Assembly (NCBI GenBank): GCA_021286855.1
Contig: JAJTBO010000001.1
Location: 1-64,000 of the forward strand
Direction: 5' to 3'
Length of the DNA: 64,000 nucleotides
Origin: Hyphomicrobiales bacterium
Lineage (GTDB): Bacteria > Pseudomonadota > Alphaproteobacteria > Rhizobiales > Ancalomicrobiaceae
Shown piece by piece: positions 17,005 to 25,584 of this stretch. The notes below the pieces were generated by a model. That model was not told the DNA's origin. It searched no databases and was given only the letters and a program-made list of their open reading frames with translations. The position numbers were made by a program, and so were the translations under genes. Positions within the stretch are counted from its first letter, which is position 1; each line of letters starts with the position of its first letter.

Positions 17005-18122
17005 CACGCGCCTCCCTCGGCCCGGATCCGCCGCCGGTCGAACAGCTTCACCAGCGCCGGGCGGAACATGTGTTCGAGCGCGCCGGCGAACAGGATCACC
17101 AGCGCCTGGATGACGACGATCATGTCCCGGCTGATCTTCGGCTTGTCGAAGGCGAGCTCGGCTCCGCCTTGATAGAGGATGCCGAACAGCAGCGAGGCGA
17201 GCACCACGCCGAAGGGATGCGAACGGCCCATCAGGGCCACCGCGATGCCGACGAAGCCGGCGCCGGCGACGAATTCGAGCAACAGCCGGTGCTGCGTCCC
17301 CATCACCTCGTTGACGGCGAGCAGGCCCGACAGAGCGCCGGAGATCAGCATAGCCACGATCACCACATGCGCCGGATCGATGCCGGCGTAGACCGCCGCG
17401 GTCGGGTTCTTGCCGACGGTGCGGATCTCGAAGCCGAGCCGCGTCCGCCAGACGACGAGCCAGACGAACACCGCCGCGAGCCCCGCCACGAACACCATCG
17501 GATTGAGCGGCGACTGGCCGAGGTCGATCCCCCACGGCGTCAGGAACTCGCGCAGGAAGGGCAGGCGGGTCGCCTCGGCGAAGGTCCGGCTCTCCGGGCT
17601 CATCGTGCCCGGTTCGCTCATCATCTCGACCAGCACCCACACCATCAGCGTCGCCGCGAGATAGTTGAACATGATCGTGGTGATGACGATGTGGCTGCCG
17701 CGCCGCGCCTGCGCCCAGGCCGGCACGAAGGCCCAGGCGGCGCCGAAGGCCATCGAGGCGGCGAGCGCGAAGGGAAAGACCAGCCACCACGGCGCGCCGT
17801 CGAAGGAGAGGCAGACCAGCGCCACGCCGAGCCCGCCGAGCGTCGCCTGTCCTTCCGCGCCGATGTTGAACAGGCCCGCGTGGAAGGCGACGGCGACGGC
17901 GAGACCGGTGAAGACGAAGTCGGTCGCGTAATAGAGCGTGAAGCCGACGCCTTCCGGATAGCCGAGCGCGCCGCGGATCATGATCGCCACCGCCTCGAAC
18001 GGGTTTTCGCCGATGGCGAGCACCACCAGCCCGGAGATCAGGAAGGCGACGGCGAGGTTCAGCAGCGGGATCACCGCATAGTCGACGATCGGCGGCAGGT
18101 CGCGACGCGAGGAGGCGCTCAT
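17004..18122 (-). CDS. Nucleoside ABC transporter permease (first subunit)
   Basis: 372 residues, membrane protein of the same superfamily as the following gene. 'FTGLAVAVAFHAGLFNIGAEGQATLGGLG' and 'RTRLGFEIRTVGKNPTAAVYAGIDPAHV' identify the NupP/YufP/RnsC-like subunit. The start is the Met of MSASSRRD: it overlaps the ATPase stop by 4 bases (ATGA). Together with its partner it forms the membrane channel for imported nucleosides. About ten hydrophobic stretches can be seen, the longest around residues 20-45 and 125-150. Confidence 0.93.
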   Translation of the reverse strand: MSASSRRDLPPIVDYAVIPLLNLAVAFLISGLVVLAIGENPFEAVAIMIRGALGYPEGVGFTLYYATDFVFTGLAVAVAFHAGLFNIGAEGQATLGGLGVALVCLSFDGAPWWLVFPFALAASMAFGAAWAFVPAWAQARRGSHIVITTIMFNYLAATLMVWVLVEMMSEPGTMSPESRTFAEATRLPFLREFLTPWGIDLGQSPLNPMVFVAGLAAVFVWLVVWRTRLGFEIRTVGKNPTAAVYAGIDPAHVVIVAMLISGALSGLLAVNEVMGTQHRLLLEFVAGAGFVGIAVALMGRSHPFGVVLASLLFGILYQGGAELAFDKPKISRDMIVVIQALVILFAGALEHMFRPALVKLFDRRRIRAEGGA

Positions 18123-19651
18123 GCTCGCGCCTCCGCGTTCTTCGCCCCGGCCATCAACAGCCCGATCTCGGTCTCCGAGGCGTCGGGCCGGCATTCGCCG
18201 GTGATCCGTCCCTGGCACATGGCGAGGACCCGGTCGGCGAGCGAACGGATCTCGTCGAGCTCGGCCGAGACGAGCAGGATGGCGTGGCCCTGGTCGCGCA
18301 ACTCGATCAGACGGCGGTGGATCGCTTCGATCGCGCCGATGTCGACGCCGCGCGTCGGCTGGCCGACGACGAGGACGCGCGGGCTCCGCGCCACTTCGCG
18401 CGCCACCACGATCTTCTGCTGGTTGCCGCCGGAAAAGAGCGCCGCCCGGAGCGTCGGATCGTCGGGGCGGATGTCGAAGGCGTCGAAGGCCGCGACCGCC
18501 GCCCGCCGGATCGCGCCGCGATCGAGCAGCAGCCCGTGCGCCCAGGCCGGATCGTCCTCGTGGCCGAGCAGCATGTTCTCTTCCGCCGAGAAGTCGAGCA
18601 CCAGCCCCATGCGGTGACGGTCCTCCGGGATGTGGGCGAGGCCGAGGTCGCGGACTTCGGCCGGATCGAGCCCGCCGACGTCGTGTCCGCCGAGCACGAT
18701 GCGGCCGCCGCTCGGCCGGCGGATCCCGGCGATCGCCTCGATCAGCTCCGACTGGCCGTTGCCGGCGACGCCGGCGACGCCGACGATCTCGCCGGAGCGC
18801 ACCTCGAGGCTGACCCCGTCGACCACCCGCACGCCGCGCTTGTCGGTGACGACGAGGTCTTCGACGCTGAGCTCGACGCCGCCCGGCACCGACGGTCCCT
18901 TGTCGACCTCGAGCAGCACCCGCCGCCCGACCATCGCCTCGGCGAGCCGCTCGATCGTCGTCTCTTTGGTCGCGAAGTCGGCGACGATCTCGCCGGCTCG
19001 CATCACCGAGACGCGATCGGTCACCGCCATGATCTCCTTGAGCTTGTGCGTGATCAGCAGGATCGTCTTGCCCTCGGCTGTCAGCCTGCGCAGGATCCGG
19101 AACAGATGGTTCGCCTCCGCCGGCGTCAGCACCGCCGTCGGCTCGTCGAGGATCAGGATCTCGGCGCCGCGATAGAGCGTCTTCAGGATTTCGACGCGCT
19201 GCTGCTCGCCGACCGAGAGATCGGCGACGATCGCGTCCGGGTCGACGGCGAGTTCGTAGTCGGCGGCGAGCCGGGCGAGGGCGGCGCGGGCCCGTTTCTC
19301 CGCCGGCGCGATCCGCTGCGACCCCTCCGCCCCGAGCAGCACGTTTTCGAGCACGCTCATCGTTTCGACCAGCATGAACTGCTGATGCACCATGCCGATG
19401 CCGAGACGGATCGCGTCGGCCGAGGAGGCGATCCTGGCCTTGCGTCCGTGGATGCGGATCTCGCCGCGATCGGCGGCGTAGAAGCCGTAGAGGATCGACA
19501 TCAGCGTCGACTTGCCCGCGCCGTTCTCGCCGACGAGGCCATGCACCGTCCCCGCCTCGATCACGAGGTCGATGTCGCGATTGGCGTGAACCGCGCCGAA
19601 GCGCTTGTCGATGCCGATGAATTCGATCGCCGGAGGCGGCTGGCCGGTCAT
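18119..19651 (-). CDS. Nucleoside ABC transporter ATPase (two ABC domains)
   Basis: 510 residues, duplicated ABC protein like RbsA/NupO. First domain: Walker A 'GLVGENGAGKSTLM', 'GMVHQQFMLVETMSV', signature 'LSVGEQQRVEILK', Walker B 'ILILDEPTAVLTP'. Second domain: degenerate Walker A 'GVAGNGQSELIEA' and signature 'FSGGNQQKIVVAREVAR' with 'GQPTRGVD'. Asymmetric sites are usual in this family. The start is MTGQPPP, preceded by GGCGAG; the frame is open 17 codons further up. It powers the two permeases downstream, overlapping the first by 4 bases. Confidence 0.95.
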   Translation of the reverse strand: MTGQPPPAIEFIGIDKRFGAVHANRDIDLVIEAGTVHGLVGENGAGKSTLMSILYGFYAADRGEIRIHGRKARIASSADAIRLGIGMVHQQFMLVETMSVLENVLLGAEGSQRIAPAEKRARAALARLAADYELAVDPDAIVADLSVGEQQRVEILKTLYRGAEILILDEPTAVLTPAEANHLFRILRRLTAEGKTILLITHKLKEIMAVTDRVSVMRAGEIVADFATKETTIERLAEAMVGRRVLLEVDKGPSVPGGVELSVEDLVVTDKRGVRVVDGVSLEVRSGEIVGVAGVAGNGQSELIEAIAGIRRPSGGRIVLGGHDVGGLDPAEVRDLGLAHIPEDRHRMGLVLDFSAEENMLLGHEDDPAWAHGLLLDRGAIRRAAVAAFDAFDIRPDDPTLRAALFSGGNQQKIVVAREVARSPRVLVVGQPTRGVDIGAIEAIHRRLIELRDQGHAILLVSAELDEIRSLADRVLAMCQGRITGECRPDASETEIGLLMAGAKNAEARA

Positions 19652-19702
19652 GCTGGTGTCACTCGCCGGGCGCGACGCGGGCAGACGCGCGCGCATGCGC
19701 AA

Positions 19703-19721
19703 GCGGCCGGTGACCGGCCGC
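19703..19721. repeat. Perfect 9-bp inverted repeat between binding-protein and ATPase genes
   Basis: GCGGCCGGT-G-ACCGGCCGC is a perfect palindrome with a one-base centre, in the 117-base gap between the BMP-family gene and the ATPase gene, 47 bases after the former's stop. No U-run follows on the minus strand. Such a stem may protect the 3' end of the upstream message or partly stop transcription, so that the binding protein is made in excess of the membrane parts, as is common in ABC operons. Function is inferred only. Confidence 0.55.
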
Positions 19722-19768
19722 CGTCGCGAAGGACCCCGCCGAGCCGAGCTCGACGGGGCCGCCGGATC

Positions 19769-20764
19769 TCAATAGGGGCAGGTCTTGTCGGCCATGTAGT
19801 CGTGCACGACGATCTTGCCGGCGAGAATGTCCTTCTCCGCCTGTTCGACCGCGGCCTTCATCGCCGGCGTGATCAGTCCCTTGTTGTTGTCGTCGAGCGC
19901 CCAGCCGACGCCGTTCTCCTTCAGGCCGAGCACCTGCACGCCGCCGGTCCACTTGCCGGCCTTGGCGTCCTGGAAGGCGTCGAAGACGGCGACGTCGACG
20001 CGCTTGACCATCGAGGTCAGCACCTTGCCGGGATGGAGGTGGTTCTGGTTGCTGTCGACGCCGATGCCGAGCTTGCCGGCGTCCGCCGCCGCCTGCAGCA
20101 CGCCGAGGCCGGTGCCGCCGGCGGCGTGATAGATCACGTCGGCGCCGCGGTCGATCTGCGACTTGGCGAGTTCGCCGCCCTTGACCGGATCGTTCCAGGC
20201 GGCGCCCGTGGTGCCGGTCATGTTCTGATAGATCTCGATCTTCGGGTCGACCGCCTTGGCGCCGCCGACGTAGCCGCAGGCGAACTTGCGGATCAGCGGA
20301 ATGTCCATGCCGCCGACGAAGCCGAGCTTGTGGCTCTTCGAGGCGGAGGCGGCGAGCACGCCGACCAGCCACGAGCCCTCCTGCTCCTTGAACACGATCG
20401 AGCGGACGTTCGGCAGATCGACCACCATGTCGACGATCGCGAACTTGAGGTCCGGGAACTCCTTGGCGACCTTCTCGACCGCCGTCGCCTGGGTGAAGCC
20501 GATCGCGACGATCGGCGAGAAGCCCTTGCGGGCGAAGTTGCGGAGCGCCTGTTCGCGCTGCGCGTCGTTCTGGATCTCGAAGTCGCGATAGTCGACCCCG
20601 GCCTCCTTCTTGAACTTCTCCGCGCCCGTGTAGGCCGCCTCGTTGAACGACTTGTCGAACTTGCCGCCGAGGTCGTAGAGCACCGCCGGCTGGATCTCGG
20701 CCGCGGCGGCCGCTCCCGCCGTCAGGCATACCGTGAGCATCGCTGCGAAGGTCGTCTTCAACAT
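19769..20764 (-). CDS. BMP-family nucleoside-binding periplasmic protein
   Basis: 331 residues. A signal peptide (MLKTTFAAMLTVCLTAGAAA) precedes a BMP/PnrA-type binding domain: 'AVLYDLGGKFDKSFNEAAYTGAEKFKKE', 'PIVAIGFTQATAVEKVAKEFPDLKFAIVD', 'KLGFVGGMDIPLIRKFACGYVGGAK' and 'DVIYHAAGGTGLGVLQAA'. The family binds purine or pyrimidine nucleosides. There is no clear lipobox, so it is probably free in the periplasm. ATG 20764 is preferred over ATG 20770 because the GAGG lies next to the latter. It is the first gene of the nine-gene nucleoside operon and diverges from glk. Confidence 0.94.
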   Translation of the reverse strand: MLKTTFAAMLTVCLTAGAAAAAEIQPAVLYDLGGKFDKSFNEAAYTGAEKFKKEAGVDYRDFEIQNDAQREQALRNFARKGFSPIVAIGFTQATAVEKVAKEFPDLKFAIVDMVVDLPNVRSIVFKEQEGSWLVGVLAASASKSHKLGFVGGMDIPLIRKFACGYVGGAKAVDPKIEIYQNMTGTTGAAWNDPVKGGELAKSQIDRGADVIYHAAGGTGLGVLQAAADAGKLGIGVDSNQNHLHPGKVLTSMVKRVDVAVFDAFQDAKAGKWTGGVQVLGLKENGVGWALDDNNKGLITPAMKAAVEQAEKDILAGKIVVHDYMADKTCPY

Positions 20765-20968
20765 CGTCATACCTCGTCGCGTCTGGCTCCGCGGTCGACG
20801 ATCGGGCGGGACGGCGGAGCGTAGGTCGAATGCCGGCGAGATTGGCACGACGCAGCGTCGCCCGCATCCTCTTTTCGTCGCGATCGGCCGCTCGTCCACC
20901 GCGGCCGTGACGGCGGATCTTGCGCTGCGGCAGTTATCCGACCAGGATCGGGCGAACCGAGGTCCCCG

Positions 20969-22030
20969 ATGCGCCCACCGCTCCTCGAAGGTTTCTCCTT
21001 CCCCGTGCTGCTCGCCGACATCGGCGGCACCAACGCGCGATTCGCCGTCGTCGAGAGCGCCGTCGCCCCTTTTCGCGACCTCGGCCGCACCGCCACCGTC
21101 GACCATGCCGATCCGATCGCCGCGATCGAGGCCTTCGTGCTGCCGCGCCTCGACGCCGCGCCGCGCTCGGCGGTTCTCGCCGTCGCCGCCCCGATCGAAG
21201 GCGAGGCGATCCCCTTCACCAACAATCACTGGCTGCTCGAGCCGGCCCGCCTGCGCGCGGCCTTCGATCTCGACGCCGTCGTCGTGGTCAACGATTTCGA
21301 GGCCCAGGCGCTCGCCCTGCCGCATCTCGACCCCGACGACCTCGTCGTGCTCGGCGAAGGCAGGGCGCGGCCGGACGCCACCATGGCGGTGGTCGGCCCG
21401 GGCACCGGCCTCGGCGTCGGCCTGCTCGTCCATGCCCGCGGCGCCTGGATCCCGGTGCCCGGCGAAGGCGGCCACGTCGACTTCGCTCCGCGCGGCGATC
21501 GCGAGGCGGCGATCGTCGCGGCCGTCGCCCGCGCCGAGGTCGCCGCAGGCCGTGACGGCCGCGTCTCCGCCGAGACGGTGCTCGCCGGCCCCGGCCTCGC
21601 CCGCGTCCATCGGGCCATCCTCGAGATCGATGGGCAGCCCGCCCGCGACCTCGATCCGGCCGGCGTCACCGCCGCCTTCGAGGCCGGCGAACCGGCCGCG
21701 GTCGAGACCATGGGCTTCTTCGTCGCCGCGCTCGGCCGGGTCTGCGGCGACGTGGCGCTCCTGTCGTTGCCACACGGCGGCGTCTTCCTCGCCGGCGGCA
21801 TTCCGCCGCGCGTGCCCGGCCTCCTCGCCGACGGCCGCTTCCGCGCCGCCTTCGAGGACAAGTGGCCCTATCACGACATGATGCGCGGCTTCGCCACCTC
21901 GGTCGTGGTCCATCCGCTGCCGGCCTTCGTCGGGCTCGCCGCCTTCGCGCGTTCGCCCGGATCCCATGCGGTGGCGCTCGACGGTCGCGCCTGGACCGCC
22001 GCCGGCCGGCTCGTCGAAGCTCGGGGGTGA
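20969..22030 (+). CDS. glk: Glucokinase
   Basis: 353 residues, bacterial Glk family (ROK-unrelated). 'FPVLLADIGGTNARFAVVE' (phosphate 1 loop), 'FTNNHWLLEP', 'VVVVNDFEAQALALP' (catalytic Asp), 'AVVGPGTGLGVGLLV' and 'PVPGEGGHVDFAPR' are all present. It phosphorylates glucose with ATP. GAGG lies 7 bases before the ATG. It is a single gene divergent from the nucleoside operon, with no sugar transporter next to it, so the grouping may be chance. Confidence 0.95.
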   Translation: MRPPLLEGFSFPVLLADIGGTNARFAVVESAVAPFRDLGRTATVDHADPIAAIEAFVLPRLDAAPRSAVLAVAAPIEGEAIPFTNNHWLLEPARLRAAFDLDAVVVVNDFEAQALALPHLDPDDLVVLGEGRARPDATMAVVGPGTGLGVGLLVHARGAWIPVPGEGGHVDFAPRGDREAAIVAAVARAEVAAGRDGRVSAETVLAGPGLARVHRAILEIDGQPARDLDPAGVTAAFEAGEPAAVETMGFFVAALGRVCGDVALLSLPHGGVFLAGGIPPRVPGLLADGRFRAAFEDKWPYHDMMRGFATSVVVHPLPAFVGLAAFARSPGSHAVALDGRAWTAAGRLVEARG

Positions 22031-22102
22031 TGCTGCCTTCGGATTGATCTTGCCGACTTCTTCGGCATAGTCTCGTGCACGCTCACCGCCGGAAAGCCGT
22101 CC

Positions 22103-22918
22103 ATGCCCTCCGACGCCCCCTTCGTCGAACTCTCCGACGTCGCGCTCGCCTACGGCTCGACCGCCGCGACCCTCGCCGTCGAGCGCCTGAATCTGACGGT
22201 GGCCGAGGGCGAGTTCGTCGCCGTGGTCGGTCCCTCCGGTTGCGGCAAGTCGAGCCTGATGAAGCTCGTCACCGGTCTGTGGCCGGCTTCGCGCGGCCGT
22301 GTCGCCGTCGCCGGCGAAACGGTGAAGGGCCCGCTCGGCATCGTCGGCATGGCCTTCCAGAATTCGGTGCAGCTGCCGTGGCGGACCGTGCTCGCCAACG
22401 TCATGTTGCCGCTCGAGATCGTCGAGCCGCACGCCTCGAAGCTGCGGCGCGAGCGCGCGACCTACGAAGCCAAGGCGCGCGACCTCCTCAAGCTCGTCGG
22501 CCTCGACGGCTACGACGCCCGCCACCCCTGGCAGCTCTCCGGCGGCATGCAGCAGCGCGCCTCGTTGTGCCGGGCGCTGGTCCACGACCCGCGCCTGCTG
22601 ATGCTCGACGAGCCCTTCGGCGCGCTCGACATGTTCACTCGCGAGGAGCTCTGGGGCGTTCTCCAGGACCTCTGGATCGCCCGCCGGCCGACCGTGATCC
22701 TGGTCACCCACGATCTGCGCGAGGCGGTCTTCCTCGCCGACCGCATCCTGGTGATGAGCGCGCGCCCCGGCCGCATCCTCGCCGAATATCGGGTTCCCTT
22801 CGCCAGGCCGCGCAGCCTCGAGACGACCTATCTGCCGGAATTCACCGAACTGACCCACGAGTTGCGCCGCCTCATCGCCGAGGCGCGCGTCGGCGCTCCG
22901 ACGGAGGCGACCCCGTGA
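22103..22918 (+). CDS. ABC transporter ATPase of the nitrate/sulfonate/taurine (SsuB/TauB) type
   Basis: 271 residues, one ABC domain: Walker A 'VGPSGCGKSSLMKLV', Q-loop 'AFQNSVQLPWRTV', signature 'LSGGMQQRASLCRALV', Walker B 'LLMLDEPFGALD', H-loop 'ILVTHDLREAVFLA'. 'FQ...LPWRTV' and 'EPFGALD' are typical of the SsuB/TauB/ThiZ group. The gene overlaps the permease gene by 4 bases (GTGA). No binding-protein gene is found on either side, so the substrate (sulfonate, nitrate, pyrimidine precursor, other) cannot be assigned. Confidence 0.9.
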   Translation: MPSDAPFVELSDVALAYGSTAATLAVERLNLTVAEGEFVAVVGPSGCGKSSLMKLVTGLWPASRGRVAVAGETVKGPLGIVGMAFQNSVQLPWRTVLANVMLPLEIVEPHASKLRRERATYEAKARDLLKLVGLDGYDARHPWQLSGGMQQRASLCRALVHDPRLLMLDEPFGALDMFTREELWGVLQDLWIARRPTVILVTHDLREAVFLADRILVMSARPGRILAEYRVPFARPRSLETTYLPEFTELTHELRRLIAEARVGAPTEATP

Positions 22919-23742
22919 GCGATCTCCCCTCGCCCCTGCCGCCCGATCCGAACGAGCCCTTGCCCTTCGCCCACGACGAGAGCTTCGCCGAACGGTTTCG
23001 TCTGGTTCTGCCGTGGCTGGTGCTGGCGATGTTCGTCCTGCTCTGGGAGGCGGTCGTCCGGCTCTTCCACGTGCCGCCGTTCCTGTTGCCGGCGCCGACG
23101 GCGATCTTCGCCTCGCTGGTCGAATGGGGGCCGCAGATCGGCGACGCGGCCTTCGCCACGCTCGTCACAACGGTCGCCGGATTTCTTCTGGCGATCGGCT
23201 TCGGCGTCCTCGGCGGCGTCCTGATCGGCTCCTCGGCGACGCTCTACGCCGCCTTCTATCCGTTGCTGATCGGCTTCAACGCGGTGCCCAAGGTGGCGAT
23301 CGTGCCGATCCTGGTGGTCTGGTTCGGCATCGGCGCGATCCCGGCGATCCTCACCGCCTTCCTGATCTCGTTCTTCCCCATCCTGGTCAACGTCGCGACC
23401 GGCATCGCCACCGTCGAGCCCGAGCTCAAGGACGTGCTCAGGGCGCTCGGCGCGTCGAACCGCCAGATCGTCGCCAAGGTAGGCCTGCCGCGCGCCATGC
23501 CCTATTTCTTCGCCTCGCTGAAGGTGGCGATCACGGTGGCCTTCGTCGGCTCGATCATGTCGGAGACGGTCGCCTCCAACGTCGGCATCGGCTCGCTGAT
23601 GATGACCGCCTCGGCCCGTTTCGAGGTGCCGCTGGTCTTCGCCGGCCTCGTCGTCACCGCGGTGATGGGCATCCTGCTCTATCTCGTCGCCGAGGCGATC
23701 GAGAAGCGGGTCGTCGGCTGGGCGATGCGCGGCCACAGATGA
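22915..23742 (+). CDS. ABC transporter permease of the nitrate/sulfonate/taurine (SsuC/TauC) type
   Basis: 275 residues, BPD_transp_1 family, about six hydrophobic segments. After the first helix (LVLAMFVLLWEAVVRLF) comes 'VPPFLLPAPTAIFASL', typical of SsuC-like permeases; the ATPase-contact loop is 'ELKDVLRALGASNRQIVAKVGLPRAMPYFFASLK'. The GTG start overlaps the ATPase stop. It forms the membrane part of an importer with the preceding ATPase; the periplasmic binding protein must be encoded elsewhere or is missing. Confidence 0.9.
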   Translation: MSDLPSPLPPDPNEPLPFAHDESFAERFRLVLPWLVLAMFVLLWEAVVRLFHVPPFLLPAPTAIFASLVEWGPQIGDAAFATLVTTVAGFLLAIGFGVLGGVLIGSSATLYAAFYPLLIGFNAVPKVAIVPILVVWFGIGAIPAILTAFLISFFPILVNVATGIATVEPELKDVLRALGASNRQIVAKVGLPRAMPYFFASLKVAITVAFVGSIMSETVASNVGIGSLMMTASARFEVPLVFAGLVVTAVMGILLYLVAEAIEKRVVGWAMRGHR

Positions 23743-23761
23743 GGACTGAGGGCCGACCGCC

Positions 23762-24154
23762 TCAGTTGAGGGTGCGGCTCTGTTCCGGAAGATCGAGCGA
23801 GAAGGCGGGGATCTCCGCCTCGAACGCCTCGCCCGCGCCGGTCACCATCCGATAATGGCCGACCATGAAGCCGGACGGCGTGCCGAGCGGACAGCCGGAG
23901 GTGTATTCGAAGCTCTCGCCGGGCTGCAGCAACGGCTGCTCGCCGACGACGCCCGGTCCGGTCACTTCCTGCACCTGCCCGCGCGCGTCGACGATGCGCC
24001 AATGGCGCGAGCGCAGCTGCACCGCAATCGGCCCGAGATTGGCGATTTCCACCGTATAGGCCCAGAACCATCGGCTCTCGTCGGGATCCGACTTGTCCGT
24101 CTGATATTCGGGCGTCACGGTCACCCGCACGCCCCGCGTCTCGGCCTGATACAT
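23762..24154 (-). CDS. apaG: ApaG family protein
   Basis: 130 residues, full-length ApaG (DUF525), a small FnIII-like beta-sandwich. Landmarks are 'VTVTPEYQTDKSDPDESRWFWAYTVEIANLG', 'VQLRSRHWRIVDARGQVQEVTGPGVVGEQPLLQPGESFEYTSGCPL' and 'SGFMVGHYRMV'. The name comes from the Salmonella CorD/ApaG Co2+/Mg2+ efflux phenotype; its biochemical activity remains unclear. It lies downstream of metZ on the same strand, separated by 138 bases with a strong hairpin. Confidence 0.95.
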   Translation of the reverse strand: MYQAETRGVRVTVTPEYQTDKSDPDESRWFWAYTVEIANLGPIAVQLRSRHWRIVDARGQVQEVTGPGVVGEQPLLQPGESFEYTSGCPLGTPSGFMVGHYRMVTGAGEAFEAEIPAFSLDLPEQSRTLN

Positions 24155-24166
24155 GGTCTCATCTCC

Positions 24167-24190
24167 CGCGCCGGCGGCTCCGCCGGCGCG
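24167..24190. repeat. Perfect 10-bp hairpin upstream of apaG
   Basis: CGCGCCGGCG-GCTC-CGCCGGCGCG is a perfect stem with a four-base loop, ending 12 bases before the apaG start (minus strand) and about 100 bases after the metZ stop. There is no U-run, so it is not a standard terminator; it could separate the metZ and apaG messages or limit ribosome access to apaG. Confidence 0.55.
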
Positions 24191-24292
24191 TCGTCTCGTG
24201 ATCCTCGTCGACGCACGCCGCCGAGGTCGCCATCATGCGCGAAAGGCGCGCCGCTGCAAAGGCTTCGGCCGCCGGTCTCGCCCGCGTGGCGG

Positions 24293-25489
24293 TCAGAGCG
24301 CCCGCGCCGCCGCGGCGGCGATCGTCACGTCCTCGATCAGGTCCTCGACGTCCTCGAGCCCGACCGAGAGCCGCAGCAGCCCATCGGAAATGCCGAGTTC
24401 GGCCCGCGCCTCGGGCTTCAGCCGCTGGTGCGTGGTGGTCGCCGGGTGGGTGATCAGGCTCTTGGCGTCGCCGAGATTGTTGGAGATCTTGACGATCTCG
24501 AGCGCATTCTCGAAGGCGAAGGCGCCGCGCTTTCCGCCCTCGACCTCGAAGGCGATCAGGTTGGAGCCGCCGCGCATCTGTTTCGCGATGATAGCCGCAT
24601 TCGGATGGTCGGCCCGGCCGGGGTAGATGACGCGCCCGACGCCGGCGAGGCCGACCAGCGTCTCGGCGAGCCGCGCCGCGTTGGCGGTCTGCTTCTCGAC
24701 CCGGAGCGCCAGCGTCTCCAGCCCCTTCAGCATCACCCAGGCGTTGAACGGCGACAGCGACGGGCCGGTCTGGCGGATGAAGGTCTGGAGATGATCGTCG
24801 ACGAACTTCTGCGACGACAGCACCACGCCGCCGAGGCAGCGCCCCTGGCCGTCGATGTGCTTGGTCGCCGAATAGACGATGACGTCGGCCCCGAGCGCCA
24901 GCGGCGACTGCCACAGCGCGGTTGCGAAGACGTTGTCGACGACGAGGCGCGCCCCGGCCTCGTGCGCGATCTTCGCGATCGCCTCGATGTCGTAGACTTC
25001 GAGCGTCGGGTTGGTCGGGCTCTCGAGGAACAGAACCTTGGTGTTCGGCCGCACCGCGTCGCGCCACTGGTCGAGATCGCCGCCGTCGACCAGGCTCGAG
25101 GCGATGCCGAAGCGCGGGCAGAGGTCCTCGACGACGTAGCGACACGAGCCGAACAGCGCCTTCGCCGCCACGACGTGATCGCCGGCCGAGAGCTGGCACA
25201 GGATCGCCGCCGTCACGGCCGCCATGCCGGTCGCCGTCGCCCGCGCCGCTTCCGCTCCCTCGAAGGCCGCCATCCGGTCCTCGAACATCGTCACGGTCGG
25301 ATTGCCGAAGCGCGTATACTGATAGCCCGGCGATTGGCCGAGGAAGCGCGCCTCGGCTTCTTCCGCGTTCGCGTAGACGAAGCCCTGGGTGAGGAACAGC
25401 GCTTCCGACGTCTCGGCGAACTGCGAGCGCAGGGTCCCCCCATGCACCAGTTCGGTGGCGGGGCGGCGGCGGCGGGGGCTCTCGGTCAT
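24293..25489 (-). CDS. metZ: O-succinylhomoserine sulfhydrylase
   Basis: 398 residues, Cys/Met-metabolism PLP enzyme. 'FLTQGFVYANAEEAEARF', 'YQYTRFGNPTVTMFEDRMAAFEGAE', 'LFLESPTNPTLEVYDI' and the PLP-Lys segment 'DVIVYSATKHIDGQGRCLGG' match MetZ, ending with 'RLSVGLEDVEDLIEDV'. It makes homocysteine from O-succinylhomoserine and sulfide in methionine synthesis. The start MTESPRRRR has a GAAGAG ribosome-binding site. Upstream lies a complete SAM-II riboswitch leader, which independently supports the methionine assignment. Cystathionine gamma-synthase is the main alternative family member. Confidence 0.94.
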   Translation of the reverse strand: MTESPRRRRPATELVHGGTLRSQFAETSEALFLTQGFVYANAEEAEARFLGQSPGYQYTRFGNPTVTMFEDRMAAFEGAEAARATATGMAAVTAAILCQLSAGDHVVAAKALFGSCRYVVEDLCPRFGIASSLVDGGDLDQWRDAVRPNTKVLFLESPTNPTLEVYDIEAIAKIAHEAGARLVVDNVFATALWQSPLALGADVIVYSATKHIDGQGRCLGGVVLSSQKFVDDHLQTFIRQTGPSLSPFNAWVMLKGLETLALRVEKQTANAARLAETLVGLAGVGRVIYPGRADHPNAAIIAKQMRGGSNLIAFEVEGGKRGAFAFENALEIVKISNNLGDAKSLITHPATTTHQRLKPEARAELGISDGLLRLSVGLEDVEDLIEDVTIAAAAARAL

Positions 25490-25533
25490 CTCTTCACGCT
25501 CCGATCGGTCGCCCGCGTCTCGCGCGAGCAACG

Positions 25534-25566
25534 AAAAACCCGGCCGACGGGCGCCGGACCGGGTTT
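25534..25566 (-). terminator. Intrinsic terminator (attenuator) in the metZ leader
   Basis: Read on the minus strand: AAACCCGG-T-CCG, an 8-base loop, CGG-CCGGGTTT and then a further T-run (TTTTT). This is a GC-rich stem followed by a U-tract, the textbook Rho-independent form. It lies 18 bases after the SAM-II aptamer and 45 bases before the metZ start codon, where it can serve as the expression platform. Confidence 0.85.
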
Positions 25567-25584
25567 GCTCATCCCAGATCCCGG

